From Acidobacteriaceae bacterium (GTDB lineage: Bacteria > Acidobacteriota > Terriglobia > Terriglobales > SbA1), in NCBI GenBank assembly GCA_019237515.1, contig JAFAGX010000007.1, forward strand, positions 1-8,265: DNA of 8,265 bases, read 5' to 3'. The notes beneath the pieces were generated by a model that saw only the letters and a list, made by a program, of their open reading frames with translations, had not been told where the DNA came from and searched no databases. Below are positions 4,840 through 8,265 of this stretch, one piece after another (positions within the stretch are counted from its first letter, which is position 1; every line of letters starts with the position of its first letter). The position numbers and the translations under genes were made by a program.

Positions 4840-6237
4840 ATGGTCGAAGCTTCAGAACTTTTGCGCCTGCCTGTGTTCGCGGATCTGCCTGAGGATCAGA
4901 TCGCCTGGTTCCTCAGCCAGGCACAGGAACTTGCTCTTAAGCCGGACGAAGTCTACGTGCATCAGGGTGACCCGGCGGAAACGATGTTCGTGATCCTGGA
5001 GGGGCAGCTTCAGATCAGAGGCGAATTGGCTGGCGGTCTGGTAACGTTTGTGTCCAAGCCGGGTGATGTAACCGGCGCCCTGCCCTTTTCCCGGATGAAA
5101 CAGTTTCCGTTGACCGGACGAGCGCTGACCAACAGTCGTTTGTTGCGTTTCCCCGCATCGCAATTCCCTGCCTTGGTGCAGAAAATGCCGGAGTTGACCA
5201 GCCGCCTGGTCGGGCTGATGTCGGATAGAGTCCGCGAAGCAACCAGAATCGAACAACAACGGGACCGATTGGCAGCCTTGGGCAAACTTTCCGCGGGGCT
5301 GGCGCATGAATTGAACAACCCAGCTTCCGCTGCCAAACGAGCTGCCAGCCAACTGCGCACCAGCCTGAAACAGATTAAAGATGCCAGTCATGAACTGGGA
5401 AGGCGCGATCTTAGTGCGGCGCAGAAAGCCGAGATCGAGAAATTGGAGAATTCGCTCATTCAGAAAGATGATCCTCCGCCAGATGTCTTGACCATTAGCA
5501 CCTTGGAAGACGAACTGGACGCGGTTCTGCGCAGTCACGGCCAGAATGACTTGTGGCAATTGAGCGCCGGTCTCGCTCGCAAAGGCGCCAAGCCCGAGCT
5601 GTTAGAGTCACTGTTTGCCTCTCTCGACCCGGACACGGCACGTGCGGCGCTGGTAAGAATCTGCACCTCGCTTGAAATCGCCGGCCTGGTGAGTGAAATC
5701 GAAAGCAGTACATCGCGCATTTCCGACCTGGTACTGGCCATCAAGGAATACACGTTCATGGACCAGGCGCCGGTGCAGAATGTGGACGTGGTCAAGAGTC
5801 TCGAAACCACCCTGACGATCCTGAATCACAAGCTGAAACGCGGAGTAGAGGTCGAACGTGAGTACCAGCCACTTCCGCTTCTGGTGGATTCCTTCGGCAG
5901 TGAACTGAATCAGGTCTGGACGAATATCATCGACAACGCCGTTGACGCTATGCATGGGAAAGGCAAACTTCGGGTACGTACATATCGCGACGACGGTTGT
6001 GTTGTGGTGGAAATTGGTGACAACGGTCCTGGAATTCCTCCCGATATCCAGCCCCATATCTTTGAACCTTTCTTTACCACAAAGGGAGTTGGCGAAGGCA
6101 CTGGCCTGGGTCTTGATACCGCTCAACGAATAGTGAAAAAACACAGGGGCAGTATCCTGGTCAATTCAAAACCGGGCGATACGCGCTTTCAGATATTTTT
6201 GCCGTTGGCTTCCGCCCAGAGTTCAAAGCAAGCGTAA
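4840..6237 (+). CDS. Soluble sensor histidine kinase with N-terminal cNMP-binding-type domain
   Basis: A 465-residue cytoplasmic kinase without membrane segments. Residues ~8-125 form a cyclic-nucleotide-binding-type beta-barrel ([22 protein letters not shown] at 35-56, GDVTGALPF at 75-83), but the usual FGE-x-AL...R-A phosphate-binding cassette is not recognisable. A linker helix leads to the H-box [20 protein letters not shown] (144-163), with phospho-acceptor His156. The catalytic domain has N-box [15 protein letters not shown] (357-371), G1 DNGPGIP (394-400), F-box FEPFFTTK (408-415) and G2 GTGLGL (420-425); all ATP-site motifs are intact. Between His156 and the second DHp helix ([13 protein letters not shown], 294-306) there are about 80 residues more than in ordinary kinases. 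The gene follows the receiver-flavoprotein after 7 bp, with AAGG at 4824-4827 inside the preceding gene as possible ribosome-binding site, so the two are surely co-transcribed and presumably cognate. The ligand or redox signal is unknown. Confidence 0.93.
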   Translation: MVEASELLRLPVFADLPEDQIAWFLSQAQELALKPDEVYVHQGDPAETMFVILEGQLQIRGELAGGLVTFVSKPGDVTGALPFSRMKQFPLTGRALTNSRLLRFPASQFPALVQKMPELTSRLVGLMSDRVREATRIEQQRDRLAALGKLSAGLAHELNNPASAAKRAASQLRTSLKQIKDASHELGRRDLSAAQKAEIEKLENSLIQKDDPPPDVLTISTLEDELDAVLRSHGQNDLWQLSAGLARKGAKPELLESLFASLDPDTARAALVRICTSLEIAGLVSEIESSTSRISDLVLAIKEYTFMDQAPVQNVDVVKSLETTLTILNHKLKRGVEVEREYQPLPLLVDSFGSELNQVWTNIIDNAVDAMHGKGKLRVRTYRDDGCVVVEIGDNGPGIPPDIQPHIFEPFFTTKGVGEGTGLGLDTAQRIVKKHRGSILVNSKPGDTRFQIFLPLASAQSSKQA

Positions 6238-6267
6238 ACAAGCCAGTTCACACGCTGCTAGCTGGCC

Positions 6268-6305
6268 TTGAGAATAAAGCGCGCTGACCCGGAATCCGTT
6301 CTCAA
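6268..6305. repeat. 7-bp inverted repeat between the kinase and transporter genes
   Basis: TTGAGAA (6268-6274) and TTCTCAA (6299-6305) are perfect reverse complements separated by 24 bp, and AGCGCGCT (6278-6285) within the loop is itself palindromic. The 90-bp gap has no T-tract after the repeat, so an intrinsic terminator is unlikely. It could be an operator for the transporter gene or chance. It lies 22 bp before the transporter ATG. Confidence 0.25.
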
Positions 6306-6327
6306 TCCCTAAGCATCAAGCTTCGAG

Positions 6328-7926
6328 ATGAAACAGCCCTGCGATGAAGCGGCAATCCGCACTGGAGCATCCGGCACGCCATGTGCGGAGACATCGCGCC
6401 CCTGGATTCTTGCAGCCACGATTCTCGGTTCCAGCATGGCCTTCATTGACAGCACGGTTGTCAACGTGGCTTTGCCTGCACTCCAATCCAACCTTCACGC
6501 AACCGTCGTGGACGTGCAATGGGTCATTGAACTGTATGGATTGTTCCTTTCTGCGTTGATTCTGGTCGGCGGCGCGCTCGGGGATTCTCTCGGCCGGCGC
6601 GCCATGTTTCTGCTCGGGTTTGTTGGTTTCGCAGTTGCTTCGGCTGGCTGCGGTTTTTCCTCGAGCGTCCGGAGCCTACTGCTGTGGCGATCTGTCCAGG
6701 GAATTGCTGCCGCATTCCTAGTGCCCGGCAGCCTTGCGATCATTAGCTCATCTTTCGATGAGAAATCTCGTGGTCAGGCAATTGGAACATGGGCAGGATT
6801 CACCACAATAACGACTGCTGTTGGCCCGGTTCTGGGAGGATGGTTGGTCGAGCATGCTTCCTGGCACTGGATATTCTTCATCAATGTTCCTCTGGCGGTT
6901 ATAGCTCTCTTGATTTCGGTACGGCATGTACCGGAATCCCGCAGCCCAAATGCAAAGACGGTCGATTGGTTGGGTGCAGCGGTTGCGACATTCGGGCTCG
7001 CGGCTTTGATATATGGATTTCTCGAATCACCGATACTTGGTTGGATCGATACTCGCGTTCTCGGCAGTTTGATCTTCGGTTTTGCGTTGCTTATCACCTT
7101 TGTGTTCATCGAGCATAGGGTAAAAACACCGATGGTTCCATTAAAGCTGTTTGAATCCGCAAGCTTCAGCGGCGCGAATTTGTTGACTCTCTTCCTTTAT
7201 TCCGCGTTGGGCGTCTTCTTTTTCCTGTATCCGCTGAATCTGATTCAGATCCAGAATTACTCAGCCACGGCGACGGGCGCGGCTGCATTGCCAATGATTT
7301 TTCTCATGTTCCTGCTATCACGCTGGTCCGGAGGCCTTATAAGCCAGTATGGCCCGAAACTTCCGCTGGTTGTAGGTCCGCTGATTGCTGCGGCGGGGTT
7401 TGTATTGTTTGCAATCCCCAGCGTACGGGCGCCCTACTGGACCGCATTTTTTCCAGCATTTATTGTCTTGGGATTAGGTATGGCTGTCAGCGTTGCCCCT
7501 CTGACAACCATAGTCATGAACTCCGTCGACCAGGAGCGTGCCGGCGCAGCGTCGGGGATCAACAATGCAGTTGCCCGCGTCGCCGGTGTATTGGCCATCG
7601 CGGTACTGGGGGCCGTGATGGTGATAGCCTTTGCTCACGCAATGCGAGATTCGCTTGCTGATTCGAAGTTGAATGGCGATGTCGTACGTCAACTTGAATC
7701 GAATGTGAGCCTGCTCGGTAATCTCAAGCCACCGCCTGGCGCGGATCCACAAACTGCAGCGACCATTCGAGCGACGATCGTGGGATCGTTCGTTTTTGCT
7801 TTTCGCGTGATTATGCTCGTCTGCGCTGGGCTTTCAGCAGCAAGCGCCTTTGTTGCATGGCGGAAAATACCGGGGCGAAGTGCTGCAAGAGAACCGGATT
7901 TTCGTCGGGTTGCAGCCGCTGATTAA
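6328..7926 (+). CDS. DHA2-family (EmrB/QacA-type) MFS multidrug transporter
   Basis: A 532-residue inner-membrane protein with about 14 hydrophobic helices (roughly 26-46, 66-84, 93-110, 116-138, 152-173, 180-198, 213-231, 245-262, 283-303, 316-335, 346-363, 370-395, 413-435, 485-508), as in the 14-TM DHA2 branch of the major facilitator superfamily, which exports drugs or other hydrophobic compounds against protons. Family motifs are present: FIDSTVVNVALP with Asp41 in TM1 (39-50), motif A GALGDSLGRR (82-91), motif B RSVQG with Arg121 (121-125), and antiporter motif C GPVLGG (166-171). The loop at about 437-484 before TM14 is the usual periplasmic loop of this group. Length and motifs indicate an intact gene. 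Shine-Dalgarno is poor (CGAG abuts the ATG), but an alternative start within TM1 is less likely. No membrane-fusion (EmrA) gene or TetR/MarR regulator is seen beside it, so the substrate cannot be guessed. It is 90 bp from the kinase gene and may have its own promoter. Confidence 0.93.
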   Translation: MKQPCDEAAIRTGASGTPCAETSRPWILAATILGSSMAFIDSTVVNVALPALQSNLHATVVDVQWVIELYGLFLSALILVGGALGDSLGRRAMFLLGFVGFAVASAGCGFSSSVRSLLLWRSVQGIAAAFLVPGSLAIISSSFDEKSRGQAIGTWAGFTTITTAVGPVLGGWLVEHASWHWIFFINVPLAVIALLISVRHVPESRSPNAKTVDWLGAAVATFGLAALIYGFLESPILGWIDTRVLGSLIFGFALLITFVFIEHRVKTPMVPLKLFESASFSGANLLTLFLYSALGVFFFLYPLNLIQIQNYSATATGAAALPMIFLMFLLSRWSGGLISQYGPKLPLVVGPLIAAAGFVLFAIPSVRAPYWTAFFPAFIVLGLGMAVSVAPLTTIVMNSVDQERAGAASGINNAVARVAGVLAIAVLGAVMVIAFAHAMRDSLADSKLNGDVVRQLESNVSLLGNLKPPPGADPQTAATIRATIVGSFVFAFRVIMLVCAGLSAASAFVAWRKIPGRSAAREPDFRRVAAAD

Positions 7927-7946
7927 CACAGTGATAGACTGCTTCA

Positions 7947-8265
7947 ATGCCCAGTAGAAAAAAGAGTAAGAAGAAGCAAACAAAATCGAGAAAGACAACG
8001 GCCAAAGTGGGTCGGAAGGCTTTGCGCAGCAAGACCAGCCCCAAGAAAAAGTCTGGGAAAGCAACACCTAAAAAGAAGAGTGCCTCGAGAGCCGGCACTG
8101 CAAGGAATCGGAAGAAACCGGCGCGAAGCGCACAGGCACTGGCATCCTCTTGGCGCAGGGAAGACGCGGTTTCCGGACGCCAAACCGGAGACTTGGAAGG
8201 TTTGCCGCGGGAAGAGCAGGCGGATTCGGAAAGCGTCGATGAACTGGCGGAAGAGGGAAACGTTT
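7947..8265 (+). CDS. Lys/Arg-rich histone-tail-like protein with acidic continuation (3' end outside window)
   Basis: An open frame from ATG 7947 runs off the window end (106 codons visible). Residues 1-71 contain 19 Lys and 10 Arg and not one Asp or Glu; the rest is Ser, Thr, Ala, Pro and Gly. Two S/T-P-K-K-K-S elements occur nine residues apart (SPKKKS 31-36, TPKKKS 40-45), resembling the S/TPKK motifs of histone H1 tails that contact the DNA minor groove. From residue 72 the composition reverses: 12 acidic residues and 2 basic in 35 (EEQADSESVDELAEEGN at 89-105). This points to a disordered, nucleic-acid-binding tail joined to an acidic region of unknown role. It begins 20 bp after the transporter stop with no clear Shine-Dalgarno sequence, so it may be read from the same transcript. 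Codon-by-codon the frame is free of stops, while opposite-strand frames give low-complexity Phe/Leu products, which supports this strand. No characterised family recognised. Confidence 0.7.
   Translation, partial: MPSRKKSKKKQTKSRKTTAKVGRKALRSKTSPKKKSGKATPKKKSASRAGTARNRKKPARSAQALASSWRREDAVSGRQTGDLEGLPREEQADSESVDELAEEGNV

Noticed and set aside
4852..5559. 235-codon minus-strand frame
   Set aside because: It lies entirely antisense to the kinase gene, whose frame carries all expected motifs; its composition is what a shadow of a GC-rich gene gives.
5608..6144. 178-codon minus-strand frame
   Set aside because: Antisense to the kinase ATPase domain (N, G1, F and G2 boxes); no independent signal for a gene.

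Overview
The window is about 8.3 kb of moderately GC-rich bacterial chromosome. It holds eight complete genes, the last 19 codons of another gene at the left edge, and the first 106 codons of a further gene at the right edge. I see no tRNA, rRNA, transposase, integrase, CRISPR array or phage gene. The mix of a soluble redox two-component pair, a secreted cysteine-rich orphan protein and small helical orphans suggests a soil-type Acidobacteriota or similar lineage. That assignment is inference; no marker gene is present to confirm it.

Left region (1-1381, + strand): after the tail of an unknown gene come a YdeI-type DUF1801/OmdA protein and, 17 bp later, a DUF4256 protein. Both are visibly richer in A/T and lysine codons than the genes to the right, and may be a small acquired cassette.

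Middle region (1442-3022): on the minus strand are a secreted cysteine-rich protein, which I read as an internal duplication of one ~110-residue domain, and a 55-residue helical protein with a good sigma70-type promoter. A ribbon-helix-helix (RHH) regulator faces away from the latter. A perfect 7-bp inverted repeat lies in the 91-bp divergent gap and ends 2 bp before the RHH start codon, so it is a good candidate operator for one or both genes.

Right region (3162-8265, + strand): a tight two-gene unit encodes a response-regulator/thioredoxin-fold/thioredoxin-reductase-like flavoprotein and, 7 bp downstream, a soluble histidine kinase with an N-terminal cyclic-nucleotide-binding-type domain. 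The kinase probably phosphorylates Asp62 of the flavoprotein, so the output of this two-component system would be a flavin oxidoreductase rather than a DNA-binding protein. The flavoprotein lacks the CxxC active site of true thioredoxin reductases. A 14-helix DHA2-type drug/proton antiporter follows after 90 bp. The window ends in a very lysine/arginine-rich, histone-H1-like protein whose sequence turns abruptly acidic.

The items most worth following are the redox two-component pair, the duplicated secreted protein, the RHH operator arrangement and the histone-tail-like protein.
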